From: SAR202 cluster bacterium bin90
GTDB taxonomy: Bacteria; Chloroflexota; Dehalococcoidia; Lucifugimonadales; JADFKI01
Assembly (NCBI GenBank): GCA_002238855.1
Contig: MPND01000014.1
Location: 28,179 to 92,178 of the forward strand
Reading direction: 5' to 3'
Length of the DNA: 64,000 nucleotides
The notes beneath the pieces were generated by a model. The model made no database searches, was not told where the DNA came from, and saw only the letters and a program-made list of their open reading frames with translations. The stretch's first letter is position 1. Each line of letters begins with the position of its first letter. Position numbers and translations under genes: made by a program. Positions 1 to 8,816 of this stretch are shown piece by piece.

Positions 1-85
1 TGATGTCGTCGGTGGTCTGCTCTACGATGCTGCGTGCGTCGGTGTCTTCGGGCCAGGGGAGATGGGTGATGAGGGCGAACTTCAT
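1..85 (-). CDS. LLM-class flavin-dependent oxidoreductase (N-terminal fragment)
   Basis: Only the first 28 codons are inside the window; the gene runs off the left edge on the minus strand. The fragment begins MKFALITHLPWPE and continues with an acidic, helical stretch (TDARSIVEQTTDD). This matches the first beta strand and helix of luciferase-like (FMN or F420) monooxygenases, where the strand ends in a substrate-pocket loop. A perfect TATAAT lies about 45 bases upstream of the ATG. Family assignment rests on a short stretch; substrate cannot be guessed. A second, full-length member of the family is at 39108-40043. Confidence 0.6.
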   Translation of the reverse strand, partial: MKFALITHLPWPEDTDARSIVEQTTDDI

Positions 86-129
86 GGCGTTCTCTTTCGT
101 AGTGCTGTTCTCGGTCTGCGATGCGCCCT

Positions 130-135
130 ATTATA
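130..135 (-). promoter_or_regulatory. -10 element for the flavin monooxygenase gene
   Basis: Perfect TATAAT on the minus strand, about 45 bases before the ATG at 85. No good -35 hexamer is seen 16-18 bases upstream, so this is a partial promoter call. Confidence 0.4.
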
Positions 136-248
136 GACTAACTGGCAGTGGGGACAGGATAGATTTACATGAAACAGATGGATGCTATAACCTGCTATGC
201 GGATTGTCTGCACATTCTAGGAAATTCACGAAGGCGGAGGGAACTAAA

Positions 249-695
249 ATGATCAAGCTCATCAGATTCATAGCGGCGTTCCTGACGTACGCGATAATCG
301 ATATAGTGTGGCATCTGTTTCCATTCGTCACTGCGATGTATGTCAACCTGCGTGAAGCCAGCGGATTGGGCAATGAGTGGAGTTTCGGCAAGGAAATGGA
401 CACCTGGGGCGGGTTCGAGTTCCTGGCGCTTCTCGTATTCTTCCTGCTGATGGGCTTGGCGAATAGCCACCTCGCGATCGAACCTGCCCTCAGAGAAAAC
501 AGCCTACGAAAGGCGATGCTGAATAGTTTCATTCTGGGTTGCGCCGCGTATGCCACATACAGCGTTCCGATATTCGTGATGATAGCGAAATGGCCTGTGC
601 CTCTCGTTCCGATAGACATTATCATCGGCGGCTGCCTGAGCCTCGCAACATCCACTATCGTTACTGCCGTCGCTCTTCGCATGCGAAAGTCGTGA
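249..695 (+). CDS. DUF2177-family integral membrane protein
   Basis: A 148-residue protein with about four hydrophobic segments (near residues 5-32, 55-75, 88-112 and 120-143). Sequence flavour such as AAYATYSVP followed by a Trp-Pro-x-x-x-x-x-x-D segment resembles DUF2177 proteins, whose function is unknown. The start is set by the Shine-Dalgarno GGCGGAGGG at 233-241, 7 bases before the ATG; the same frame is open upstream to position 3 but that part has no family resemblance. It is a single-gene unit between a divergent monooxygenase and the dehydrogenase operon. Membrane location is inferred from hydrophobicity only. Confidence 0.65.
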   Translation: MIKLIRFIAAFLTYAIIDIVWHLFPFVTAMYVNLREASGLGNEWSFGKEMDTWGGFEFLALLVFFLLMGLANSHLAIEPALRENSLRKAMLNSFILGCAAYATYSVPIFVMIAKWPVPLVPIDIIIGGCLSLATSTIVTAVALRMRKS

Positions 696-736
696 TGCGA
701 GGGTTTGCAAGGCACGAATAAGACACGCGATGTCTT

Positions 737-766
737 TTGACGCCATAACGGGACGGCTCTTATAAT
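737..766 (+). promoter_or_regulatory. Sigma-70-type promoter of the 2-oxoacid dehydrogenase operon
   Basis: TTGACG at 737-742, an 18-base spacer and a perfect TATAAT at 761-766, ending 44 bases before the proposed E1alpha start. A small AAGACA/TGTCTT hairpin (720-736) abuts the -35 box and may end the preceding gene's transcript. Confidence 0.7.
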
Positions 767-810
767 TGTGGAAACTTACTTCAGATCACTATTGACGGTG
801 GATGTGGACT

Positions 811-1806
811 ATGGCTGACGCTGAATCAGGCAAGACGCTGGACGAAGGCACTCTGCTGGAGATGTACGGCAAGATGGTGCTCTCCCGTACGCTGGACGAG
901 CGAATCTGGATTCTGAACCGGCAGGGCAAGGCGGCCATCATGGCGTCTTCGCAGGGGCACGAGGCGGCGCAGATCGGCAGCGTGTATGCGTTGAAGCGCG
1001 GCACCGACCAGTTTTACATCTACTACCGGGACCTAGCCGTAATGCTGACGCTTGGCATGACGCCGCGTGAGATTATGCTGGGGTTCACGGCGAAAGTCGG
1101 CGAGCCGTTGAGTGGCGCGAGGCAGTTCCCCACGCACGGAGCATACCCTGAAATTGGGCTCATCAACCTGTCGAATGTCATTGCGACGCAGCTTCCGCAA
1201 GCGGTGGGGGCGGCGCTGGCGATTCGGATGCGTCGTGAGGAGGGGATTGTCATCTCCTACTTCGGGGATGGCGCGTCGAGCTTCGGGGACTCGCACGAGG
1301 CCATGAACTTTGCTGCTATTCACAAGCTGCCGGTCATATTCATGTGTGAAAACAACAAGTATGCGACATCGGTGCCGCAGCGTCGCCAGATGGCGATCGA
1401 CAGTGTGGCGAGCCGAGCCGAGGGTTACGGGATGCCGGGCATCTCGATTGACGGTTGTGATGTGATTGCGGTGTACGAGGCGGTTACCGAGGCGGCTGCG
1501 CGAGCGCGAAGTGGCGAAGGGCCAACTCTCATCGAGGCGCAGGTGGAGCGATACCTGCCGCACACGAGCGATGACGACGATACGCGCTATCGACCGCGTG
1601 AGGAGATCGAAGAGGCGCGGTTGCGCGATCCGCTGAAGCTGTTCAGTGAGCGTCTTACTGAGATGGGCGTACTGGACGGCGCGACCGACGAGCGGCTGTA
1701 CGCGGAGGCTCGCGCCGAGGTGAACACGGTTACGGACGAGGTGGAGGCTGCCGAATATCCGCAGACGCATGACTTCTTCGAGCATGTATATGCGGGCACG
1801 GATTAG
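811..1806 (+). CDS. Thiamine-diphosphate-dependent 2-oxoacid dehydrogenase, E1 alpha subunit
   Basis: Decarboxylates a 2-oxoacid (pyruvate or a branched-chain 2-oxoacid) using thiamine diphosphate and passes the acyl group to lipoylated E2. It carries the ThDP motif GDG...NN: GDGASSFGD, then about 20 residues later CENNKYATS. Other family blocks seen are LSRTLDERIW, SSQGHEAAQIGS and the phosphorylation-loop-like RYLPHTSDDDDTRYR. Length (331 aa) is normal for the alpha-beta type. Start chosen at 811 because GGTGG at 797-801 sits 9 bases before it; an ATG at 802 would have no spacing. First gene of an E1alpha-E1beta-E2-lipB operon. The SSFGD variant leans toward the branched-chain type, but pyruvate cannot be excluded. 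Confidence 0.9.
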   Translation: MADAESGKTLDEGTLLEMYGKMVLSRTLDERIWILNRQGKAAIMASSQGHEAAQIGSVYALKRGTDQFYIYYRDLAVMLTLGMTPREIMLGFTAKVGEPLSGARQFPTHGAYPEIGLINLSNVIATQLPQAVGAALAIRMRREEGIVISYFGDGASSFGDSHEAMNFAAIHKLPVIFMCENNKYATSVPQRRQMAIDSVASRAEGYGMPGISIDGCDVIAVYEAVTEAAARARSGEGPTLIEAQVERYLPHTSDDDDTRYRPREEIEEARLRDPLKLFSERLTEMGVLDGATDERLYAEARAEVNTVTDEVEAAEYPQTHDFFEHVYAGTD

Positions 1807-1827
1807 CGGGACAGGTAGGATTTCTGC

Positions 1828-2811
1828 ATGGCTGTATTGAATGTGCTGGAAGCGGTGCGCGAGGCGATGCGCGAGGAGATGGTGCGCGATGAGCGCGTCT
1901 TCGTGCTTGGCGAGGATGTGGGCGTGCGTGGCGGCGTGTTTCTTGCGACTGACGGCTTCGTTGACCAGTTCGGCGAGGAGCGAGTGATAGACACGCCCAT
2001 CGCGGAGTCGTCCATCGCGGGCATGGCTCTGGGGGCGGCAATGCATGGGATGCGGCCGATAGCTGAGATACAGTTTGCGGACTTCATCTGGCCGGTGTTC
2101 AACCAGATTGTCGGAGAGGCGGCGCGTGCCAGATATGGCAGCAACGGCAAGCTGAGTGTGCCAATGGTGCTGCGCGCTCCTGAGGGCGGCGGTGTGCGTG
2201 GCGCGCTATACCACTCGCAGTCGGCGGAGGCGTACTTCTGCCACGCGCCGGGTCTCAAGGTGATTACGCCTGCCACGCCTTACGATGCTAAGGGGCTGCT
2301 GAAGAGCGCGATCCGAGACGATGACCCGGTGATATTCCTGGAGCACAAGCGTACTTACCGGCTAGTGCGTGGTGAAGTGCCGGACGAAGAGTACACGATT
2401 CCGATAGGCAAGGCTGATGTTAAGCGCGAAGGCGACGATGTTTCGGTGTTCACATACGGGTTGATGGTGCATCACTGCCTGGAAGCCGCGCTGGTGCTTG
2501 AGGGCGAAGGGATAAGCGTGGAGGTCGTTGACATGCGAACTCTGCGGCCTCTGGACACGGAGAGTGTGCTGGAGTCCGCGATGAAGACGGGCAAGGCGCT
2601 GGTCGTGCATGAGGACAACAAGGTGGGCGGAATCGGCGGCGAGATTGCGGCGACGATTGCCGAGGACGCCTTCGAGTATCTTGATGCGCCAGTGCGCCGG
2701 CTTGCCGGGCCTGAAGTTCCGGCGATGCCGTTCAGTCCGCCGCTGGAGGCGCTGTACATGCTTGACTCTGCGAAGATTGCAGATGCGATACGGCAGTTGG
2801 CGGCGTACTAG
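1828..2811 (+). CDS. 2-oxoacid dehydrogenase, E1 beta subunit
   Basis: 327-residue transketolase-like subunit that forms the alpha2-beta2 E1 heterotetramer with the upstream gene. Typical E1beta blocks are present: VLGEDVGVRGGVF near residue 30, RVIDTPIAESSIAGMALGAA near 55-75, the EIQFADFIWPVFNQI block, and RAPEGGGVRGALYHSQS near 115. The C-terminal transketolase domain has the EVVDMRTLRPLD and VVHEDNKVGGIGGEIAA blocks. A Shine-Dalgarno-like AGGTAGGA precedes the ATG. It starts 21 bases after the E1alpha stop, so the two are co-transcribed. Confidence 0.93.
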   Translation: MAVLNVLEAVREAMREEMVRDERVFVLGEDVGVRGGVFLATDGFVDQFGEERVIDTPIAESSIAGMALGAAMHGMRPIAEIQFADFIWPVFNQIVGEAARARYGSNGKLSVPMVLRAPEGGGVRGALYHSQSAEAYFCHAPGLKVITPATPYDAKGLLKSAIRDDDPVIFLEHKRTYRLVRGEVPDEEYTIPIGKADVKREGDDVSVFTYGLMVHHCLEAALVLEGEGISVEVVDMRTLRPLDTESVLESAMKTGKALVVHEDNKVGGIGGEIAATIAEDAFEYLDAPVRRLAGPEVPAMPFSPPLEALYMLDSAKIADAIRQLAAY

Positions 2812-2840
2812 CGGGTTGGTGTGATGGTAAGGATGGGTCC

Positions 2841-4163
2841 ATGATAATTGAACTGCCGCAGGTCGGCGAATCGGTTACCGAGGGCACTATCGTCCAATGG
2901 CTGAAGCAGGTGGGCGACAGCGTGGAGCGGTATGACCCGCTCGTGGAAGTGCTGACGGACAAGGTGAGCATGGAAGTGCCGTCGCCGGTAAATGGCGTCA
3001 TCACGGAGCTACTTGCGGAGGAAGGGCAGACGCTGCCGATGGGCGCGCCGATTGCCGACATACAGACTGAAGATGCCGCCGAACCTGATATGCCGATCGA
3101 GACACCACCTCCCGCCCAAGAGCAGGCCCAGCCGGTTGACCGCATTGGCGTGCTGCTGAAGGATGTGGCGCCGGTGGGACCGACGGGGTCGGGAAATGTC
3201 GTCATTCCTGCAGCCCAGGATGCGATTGCGTCGGCGTCAGACTCGCAGGTCAGAGGGCGTCGGCGGAGGCGTTACTCGCCGGCGGTGCAGCGGCTTGCTG
3301 CTGAGCGCGGCATTGACCTGGAGCAGGTTGCGGGCACGGGGATCAACGGCCGTGTGACGCGCAAGGATGTGCTTGCATACGTCGAAGCACAGGCAGAGGT
3401 TCTAGCGGTTCAAGCCTCGCCCGTGGATGCAAAAACTACGGCGGCTGCAATGAGATCAGACGGCGAGGACGAGGAACGGCTGCCTTTGTCTCCCGTGCGC
3501 CGGATGATCGCGGCGAATATGAAGCGCAGCGCATCGGAAATTCCGACGGCGTGGTCAATTACGGAAGTGGATGTGAGCGGGCTGGTGCGGCGGCGAGGGG
3601 CGCTGAAGGACGAATTCATGCAGCGCGAAGGGGTGAACCTGACTTATCTGCACTTCGTGGTGAAGGCGGTTGCGGAGTCGCTTCGAGATAACCCGCTGCT
3701 CAACTCGTCGTGGGGTGAGGACGCGATCATCCTGAAACGGCGCATCAATATCGGGATTGCGGTTGCCGCACCGGACGGACTGGTGGTGCCGGTGCTGCGC
3801 GATGCGGATGCTCTCAGCGTTGCTGGGATTGCGGTGCGCACGGCGGATCTGACTGCGCGCGCGCGGCAGGGCAAGCTTGCAGTCGAGGATATGCAATTTG
3901 GCACGTTTACGCTGAACAATACTGGCGCGCTTGGCTCGATTGCTTCCCAGCCCATTATCAATCATCCGCAGGCGGCGATTCTGACGACCGAGGCCGTGGT
4001 CAAGCGTCCTGTCGTCATTGGAGACGCCATCGGCATCCGTTCATTGATGAACATCTGCCTTACATTCGATCATCGCATAATGGACGGCGCGGAGGCGTCC
4101 TCATTCACCAACGCGGTGAAGCGGAGGCTGGAGGCGATTTCGGATGAGACAGGGATATACTAG
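2841..4163 (+). CDS. 2-oxoacid dehydrogenase E2 (dihydrolipoamide acyltransferase)
   Basis: 440-residue E2 core. One lipoyl domain occupies about residues 1-77 with the lipoyl lysine at K41 in TDKVSMEV. A Pro/Gln/Ala-rich linker follows, then a peripheral-subunit-binding domain at about 144-182 (YSPAVQRLAAERGIDL...GINGRVTRKDV). The catalytic acyltransferase domain covers about 212-440 with the active-site HRIMDG (H411, D415). It transfers the acyl group from E1 to CoA. No E3 (dihydrolipoamide dehydrogenase) gene is in the operon or window, so E3 must be encoded elsewhere. It sits 29 bases after E1beta and 12 bases before lipB. Confidence 0.93.
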   Translation: MIIELPQVGESVTEGTIVQWLKQVGDSVERYDPLVEVLTDKVSMEVPSPVNGVITELLAEEGQTLPMGAPIADIQTEDAAEPDMPIETPPPAQEQAQPVDRIGVLLKDVAPVGPTGSGNVVIPAAQDAIASASDSQVRGRRRRRYSPAVQRLAAERGIDLEQVAGTGINGRVTRKDVLAYVEAQAEVLAVQASPVDAKTTAAAMRSDGEDEERLPLSPVRRMIAANMKRSASEIPTAWSITEVDVSGLVRRRGALKDEFMQREGVNLTYLHFVVKAVAESLRDNPLLNSSWGEDAIILKRRINIGIAVAAPDGLVVPVLRDADALSVAGIAVRTADLTARARQGKLAVEDMQFGTFTLNNTGALGSIASQPIINHPQAAILTTEAVVKRPVVIGDAIGIRSLMNICLTFDHRIMDGAEASSFTNAVKRRLEAISDETGIY

Positions 4164-4175
4164 GCGCGCTGACGC

Positions 4176-4868
4176 ATGAACACCTGCCTCGTCGTACCGT
4201 TGGGTCTGGTTGATTTCCAGACTGCTTATGACTTGCAGCGGCTGCTGCATGCGCGGGTCGTCGCGGGTGAACTTCCCGACTTGCTTCTTCTGCTTGAGCA
4301 TCCGCATGTTTATACCCTGGGGCGCAGGGGGCAAGAATCGGATGTGCTTGCGTCCAAAGACATGCTTTCGCGGCTTGGCGTGGACACCCAACTGGCAGAC
4401 AGGGGCGGAGAGACTACTTATCACGGGCCGGGGCAGCTTGTCGGCTACCCGATAGTCAACCTGCGGCGATTAGGCGTGGGAGTGCGTCAGTATGTGGAGA
4501 CGCTGGAACAGGTCTTAATCCGCGCGCTTTCTGAATTTGGCATTGCCGCGCACAGCGAAGGTAAGCCGACGGGCGTTTGGGTGGGCGACAGCAAAATTGC
4601 GGCGATTGGGGTGCGCGTGAGTCGCGGTGTTACGATGCACGGATTCGCGCTCAATGTCAGCCCGGACCTGTCGTTTTTCGAACATATTGTGCCGTGCGGT
4701 ATGCCCGGAGTTAGCGTAACTTCAATGTCACAGGAACTGGGGAGTGATGTGGCCGTCTCCGATGTGATGCCAGCATTGGCGCGAGAGTTCGCCAGCGAAT
4801 TTGGCGTTGCCGTCGAATGGAGCGGCTTGGACGCCCTTGCAAGCGCTGCTGCAACGATAACGACTTAG
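4176..4868 (+). CDS. lipB: Lipoyl(octanoyl) transferase LipB
   Basis: Transfers octanoate from octanoyl-ACP to the lipoyl domain lysine, the first step of lipoyl cofactor assembly. The sequence shows RGGETTYHGPGQLVGYP, WVGDSKIAAIGVRVSRG with the catalytic lysine, HGFALNV, and the IVPCGMPGVSVTSM block with the catalytic cysteine. Length (230 aa) is usual. Being 12 bases downstream of E2, it directly supplies its operon partner. Its last bases overlap the convergent permease gene at 4865 by 4 bases. No lipA is visible here. Confidence 0.95.
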   Translation: MNTCLVVPLGLVDFQTAYDLQRLLHARVVAGELPDLLLLLEHPHVYTLGRRGQESDVLASKDMLSRLGVDTQLADRGGETTYHGPGQLVGYPIVNLRRLGVGVRQYVETLEQVLIRALSEFGIAAHSEGKPTGVWVGDSKIAAIGVRVSRGVTMHGFALNVSPDLSFFEHIVPCGMPGVSVTSMSQELGSDVAVSDVMPALAREFASEFGVAVEWSGLDALASAAATITT

Positions 4869-5767
4869 AGGAATTGTCCTCGCAGGCGTGGGTCGAGGTA
4901 GTCGCGCAGGGCGTCACCTATCAGAACGACGGCCAGCACGGTGAGCGTCAGGAACACGCCGGGGAAGAATGATATCCAGAAGGCGACCTGCACGTAGCCC
5001 TTGCCGGTCGCGACGATATTGCCCCAGGTAGGGATGAACTCAGGCACGCCCGCGCCGAGGAAGCTCAGGCTTGCCTCGGCGAGGATCGCAGTTGCAAGCG
5101 TGAATGTCGCCTGCACCAGCACGACGCCGATGGTATTCGGCGCGATGTGCAGGAACAGGATGCGCCACACAGGAGCGCCGATCGACCGCGCGGCTTCGAC
5201 GAACTGCTCTTCGCGCAGGCTCAGCACCTGGCCTCTCACGAGGCGCACTTTGCTTGCCGTGCCAGTTACGGACAGGGCGATGATGACATTGGTCACGCTC
5301 CCACCGAGCAGCGCTATGAGCGCAAGCGCGAGCAGTATCGTGGGGAATGCGAGCAAGCCGTCTACGAAGCGCATAAGGATATGGTCGAGCAGTCGGAAGT
5401 ATCCTGCGAAGAGAGCGATGACAAGTCCGAGAACAACCGATATGAAGGTAACCGCGAATCCGACATAGAGGGATACACGGCTTCCCGCTATTACACGGTC
5501 GAACACATCTCTTCCAAATGCGTCGGTGCCGAACCAGTGCTCCGACGATGGTGGCAGCCTCAGATCGGTTGTGGTCTGGGTATAATCCGAGCGCACGATG
5601 ACCGGTGAGAACACGGTCATCAGCAGTATCGCCGCCAGTATCACCACGCCAATCAACACATTGGGATTGCTGCGCGTAATGACAATGAACGCGTCGAAGA
5701 AGCGGCGCACACGCGCTCCCGCACTTGGCGCTAGCCTTATGGATGGCTGTTCCTGCTGCGTTGCCAT
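4865..5767 (-). CDS. Oligopeptide-type ABC transporter permease (DppC/OppC family)
   Basis: Inner-membrane subunit of a peptide/nickel/opine-type importer. The 300-residue protein has an N-terminal helix (NVLIGVVILAAILLMTVF), an OppC-like extracytoplasmic segment (SEHWFGTDAFGRDVFDRVI) and five later helices. The ATPase-contacting EAA loop is visible (EAARSIGAPVWRILFLHIAPN). It shares one base with the upstream permease (TAATG). The operon order is binding protein, DppB-like, DppC-like; the ATPase genes are missing. Substrate unknown. Confidence 0.9.
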   Translation of the reverse strand: MATQQEQPSIRLAPSAGARVRRFFDAFIVITRSNPNVLIGVVILAAILLMTVFSPVIVRSDYTQTTTDLRLPPSSEHWFGTDAFGRDVFDRVIAGSRVSLYVGFAVTFISVVLGLVIALFAGYFRLLDHILMRFVDGLLAFPTILLALALIALLGGSVTNVIIALSVTGTASKVRLVRGQVLSLREEQFVEAARSIGAPVWRILFLHIAPNTIGVVLVQATFTLATAILAEASLSFLGAGVPEFIPTWGNIVATGKGYVQVAFWISFFPGVFLTLTVLAVVLIGDALRDYLDPRLRGQFL

Positions 5768-6708
5768 TAGTAGCGAATCCTGGGGTCGAGGTATGCGTAG
5801 AAGATGTCGATTACGAGATTAATCATCACGTAGGCGGTTGCTACGACCATCATCATCGCCTGAATTATGGGGAAGTCTCGCCTGATGATCGCCTCTATCA
5901 GCATTCTACCGAGTCCGGGTATCGCGAAGATAGACTCGGTTACCACGAAGCCGGTAGCGAGGCTTGCTATAGATGCGCCGATGACAGTTACAACAGGAAT
6001 CGAGGCGGGACGGAATGCGTGGCGCATGTACACCGCCAACTCGCGCAGTCCCTTCGCGCGCGCAGTCCTTACAAAATCTTCGCGCAGCACATCGAGCATC
6101 GCCGAGCGGGTGATCCTGGATATGAACGCCGACGACAAGATGCTATTGACCGCCACCGGCAGGAACATGCTGTGAATGTGCGAGAATAACCCGTCTCCGA
6201 TGGGACGGTAGCCTAGCGCGGGGAACCATCCCAAGTTCACGGCGAAGACCCATATCAGTATGAACGCCAGCCAGAATCCGGGAGCGGAAAAGCCCAGCAC
6301 GGCGAAGAACATGAAGCCCCGGTCGACGGCAGTCCCCGCTTTCCACGCCGATATGACACCTATGGAAATGCCCAGCAGCGTGGACAGGACGATTACCTGA
6401 ACGCCAAGCGAAATCGTCGGCTGCAGGCGTGGAGCCATCAGGGAAGTTATGGATTTCTTGGAGAATATCGAAGTGCCAAGGTCACCCTGCGCGAGGCGTC
6501 CGATCCACCTGACAAATTGAATGTGGATGGGTTGGTCCGTGCCCAACTGCGCTCTGATGCGCTCCAGGTCTTCAACCGTGGCTTCGTCGCCGCCGATAAT
6601 CGCTGCCGGGTCGCCAGGTGCGATGTGGATGATGGAGAAGGTGATGACTCCGACAACGGCGATGACGGGTATGGCGGACAGAATGCGAACCAGTGTGTAG
6701 CGCCACAT
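5767..6708 (-). CDS. Oligopeptide-type ABC transporter permease (DppB/OppB family)
   Basis: 313-residue membrane permease. Family blocks include IVVGVITF-like first helix, the HIAPGDPA segment after helix 1, LAQGDLGTSIF, and the EAA loop RTARAKGLRELAVYMRHAFRPASIP. It ends DIFYAYLDPRIRY, the usual DppB tail. It lies 144 bases downstream of its solute-binding lipoprotein gene, separated by a strong hairpin (6795-6822), and overlaps the following permease by one base. Confidence 0.92.
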   Translation of the reverse strand: MWRYTLVRILSAIPVIAVVGVITFSIIHIAPGDPAAIIGGDEATVEDLERIRAQLGTDQPIHIQFVRWIGRLAQGDLGTSIFSKKSITSLMAPRLQPTISLGVQVIVLSTLLGISIGVISAWKAGTAVDRGFMFFAVLGFSAPGFWLAFILIWVFAVNLGWFPALGYRPIGDGLFSHIHSMFLPVAVNSILSSAFISRITRSAMLDVLREDFVRTARAKGLRELAVYMRHAFRPASIPVVTVIGASIASLATGFVVTESIFAIPGLGRMLIEAIIRRDFPIIQAMMMVVATAYVMINLVIDIFYAYLDPRIRY

Positions 6709-6794
6709 CCGCTTCGTTACGCTCCTTTGTCAGAATCTGCGAGTGAACAGAAGAGCAAATCCGCGTTCCGTTCCCAACCGCAATGATAAACGCA

Positions 6795-6822
6795 GCGGGG
6801 GCAGGTGTGAAACTGCCCCCGC
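6795..6822 (-). promoter_or_regulatory. Intercistronic stem-loop between binding-protein and permease genes
   Basis: Perfect 10-base arms GCGGGGGCAG / CTGCCCCCGC around an 8-base loop, between the substrate-binding protein stop and the permease start. There is only a short T-rich tract after it on the minus strand. Such hairpins commonly stabilise or partly terminate the abundant binding-protein transcript; that role is inferred. Confidence 0.6.
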
Positions 6823-6852
6823 CAATCAATTCATTAAGTTAAGTCTGTTCGG

Positions 6853-8700
6853 TTATTCGACGAGCCACTTGTCGAAAGGCTTCTGCTGCGCCGATCCGCC
6901 GTTGACGATTCCCTGCACCTTGGTGCTGGCTGCCCAGCGGCTGAAGAATTCACCAACCTGAAGGAAGATGGCATCCTCGTAGAAGTGCTCGTGGAACTCG
7001 TTGTTCAGCGCAATCTGCTCTTCTTCCGTGGTTGCGCGTGCCAGGCGGGAATAAATCTCACGCTGCTTCTCGGTCGTGTCCTGGTAGTTGTTGAACCAGG
7101 CGTCGTACTGAAGCTCGGAGAACAGCAGGTGTCCAACGGGGCCGGAGCGCACGGTAACGCCGCTCCAGGTGTGGAAGAACTCCCAATCATCGGGGCGGGC
7201 GCGCTGCGCTACCATCGTCGCCCAGTCCATTACCTGGAACTCAACATCGAATCCGAGCGCCTCAAGCACTTCGCGGCTGACCTGTGCGGCGGCGTGTGCG
7301 GGCTGCCTGTCGGCAGGGTCCATCAGGCGCACATGCGCGCCGGTTACGCCTGCCTCTTCAAGAAGCGCCTTGGCTTCCTCGAGGTTCTGCGCGTAGTAGT
7401 TGCCTTCCGAGCCGGAAGTTGTTTCCCACTTCGTGCCGCACTGCAGAAGCGAGGGGCATAGGCGCGTGAAGGCGGGGTCGCCCGTCGCGAGGGTCAGTGC
7501 CTTCTGGTTGTCATAGGCCTTGATCATTGCCTGCCGTGCGAGCTTGTTGTCGAATGGCGGGCGCACATGGTTGAAGTGGCCGAGTAGCCTGAACGGCGGG
7601 TTGTCGTACAGGGCGACCTCTGGGTCGGCTTCCAGGCGCGACAGCAGCTCCGCCGGGAACTCCTGAACTATGTGAACCTCACGCGTCTGGAGGGCTGCTA
7701 CACGGGTCGTCTGGTCGGGTACCTCGATGTACACCATCCTGTCAACATAGGCGGTGTGTCCGCCTGAAGTGCCGCTGGCAGGGCTGGGATGCGGGGCGTA
7801 GTCCTCGTATCTCACTGCGCTCCAGCGGTCGCCGGGGAGCCACTCTTCGAAGATGAAGGGGCCGGTTCCGTTGGGCGGGCCCTCTGCGGATTCGTTGGCT
7901 GTGTAGTTGTCGTACCAGTCTGCGGTAACGAGGCGGGGACCGAAGCCCTGTGGGCCAATTGCGTCGATGACGAGTCCGGTACCTTCTCTCAGGTTAAGGC
8001 TGAAGTGCTTGTCGTCAACAATCGTGAAGAAGTCTTCAAATTCGCCGTCGCCCGCGCCGAACTCGTTGCGGACCAGCCTGAGAATGGGCGCTCGGTCCTT
8101 CTGGCGGTTCAATGTTCCCTGAACCTGCTCGGTGGTCAGGGGGGTTCCGTCGTGGAACTTGATGCCGTCGCGGATCTTGAATGTCCATGACAGGTTGTCG
8201 TCGCTGCTCTCCCAGCTTTCGACAATCAATGGGCCGATGCCGTAGTCGCTGGTGTACTCGAAGAGACCTTCGAGAATGGTGTTCGAGACATTACCGGTAC
8301 CGGACGCTGTCGTCCAGAGCGGGTCGAATGATTGAATGCTGCCTGCCGCCACTATGCGGAGGGTTCCACCCATCTGCGCTTCGTCAGACGACATCATCAT
8401 CGCGGGCTGCCGTGTCTGCTGCTGCGGAACGGGAGCGAGCTGAGGCGCCTGAGGTGTGGGTAGCGCTTGTGCCATTGCAGGCGCGGCAGGTGCTGCCGGA
8501 GCTGGCATTGCAGGGGCTGCTGGCATTGCGGGTGCCTGTGCAGGTGCCGGAGCGGGTGCCACTGCAGGTGCCGCCGCAGGTTGCGGTGCCGGCTGCTGCA
8601 CAGGGGCAGGGCTGGAACACGCAATTGCTCCAATTGTCGCTATCGCCGCTAAGGGCAATAACCAAGATAGGCTTTTCTTCCTATCGCGAATGAAATTCAT
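6853..8700 (-). CDS. ABC transporter substrate-binding lipoprotein (SBP_bac_5 family)
   Basis: 615-residue extracytoplasmic receptor for a peptide-type importer. The N-terminus is a lipoprotein signal (KK, hydrophobic core, lipobox AIAC with Cys28). It is followed by a low-complexity Pro/Ala/Gln/Met linker of about 85 residues, then the bilobed domain: IQSFDPLWTTASG, SWTFKIRDGIKFHDGTPL, FIFEEWLPGD, DWEFFHTWSG. The start at 8700 is set by AAGGAG 8 bases upstream; an earlier in-frame ATG at 8739 would add a non-signal-like stretch. A promoter lies at 8763-8791. The linker probably spaces the receptor from the membrane. Ligand not predictable. Confidence 0.92.
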   Translation of the reverse strand: MNFIRDRKKSLSWLLPLAAIATIGAIACSSPAPVQQPAPQPAAAPAVAPAPAPAQAPAMPAAPAMPAPAAPAAPAMAQALPTPQAPQLAPVPQQQTRQPAMMMSSDEAQMGGTLRIVAAGSIQSFDPLWTTASGTGNVSNTILEGLFEYTSDYGIGPLIVESWESSDDNLSWTFKIRDGIKFHDGTPLTTEQVQGTLNRQKDRAPILRLVRNEFGAGDGEFEDFFTIVDDKHFSLNLREGTGLVIDAIGPQGFGPRLVTADWYDNYTANESAEGPPNGTGPFIFEEWLPGDRWSAVRYEDYAPHPSPASGTSGGHTAYVDRMVYIEVPDQTTRVAALQTREVHIVQEFPAELLSRLEADPEVALYDNPPFRLLGHFNHVRPPFDNKLARQAMIKAYDNQKALTLATGDPAFTRLCPSLLQCGTKWETTSGSEGNYYAQNLEEAKALLEEAGVTGAHVRLMDPADRQPAHAAAQVSREVLEALGFDVEFQVMDWATMVAQRARPDDWEFFHTWSGVTVRSGPVGHLLFSELQYDAWFNNYQDTTEKQREIYSRLARATTEEEQIALNNEFHEHFYEDAIFLQVGEFFSRWAASTKVQGIVNGGSAQQKPFDKWLVE

Positions 8701-8762
8701 GTACGAAACTCCTTGATATGCTGAAGTGGAGGCACACATTGGTACCCCTTATCTGATACACA

Positions 8763-8791
8763 ATTATGAGTGCGTTGCAGCATGTAGTCAA
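8763..8791 (-). promoter_or_regulatory. Sigma-70-type promoter of the ABC importer operon
   Basis: Minus-strand TTGACT (8786-8791), 17-base spacer and CATAAT (8763-8768), 63 bases before the start codon at 8700. Both hexamers match consensus at 5 of 6 positions. Confidence 0.75.
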
Positions 8792-8816
8792 CGAATTAAG
8801 CATATTTCAGACACAT

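Noticed and set aside
8384..8716. Open frames made of Cys/Arg or Ala/Gly repeats across the lipoprotein linker.
   Set aside because: They are shadows of the Pro/Ala-coding low-complexity linker in the binding-protein gene.
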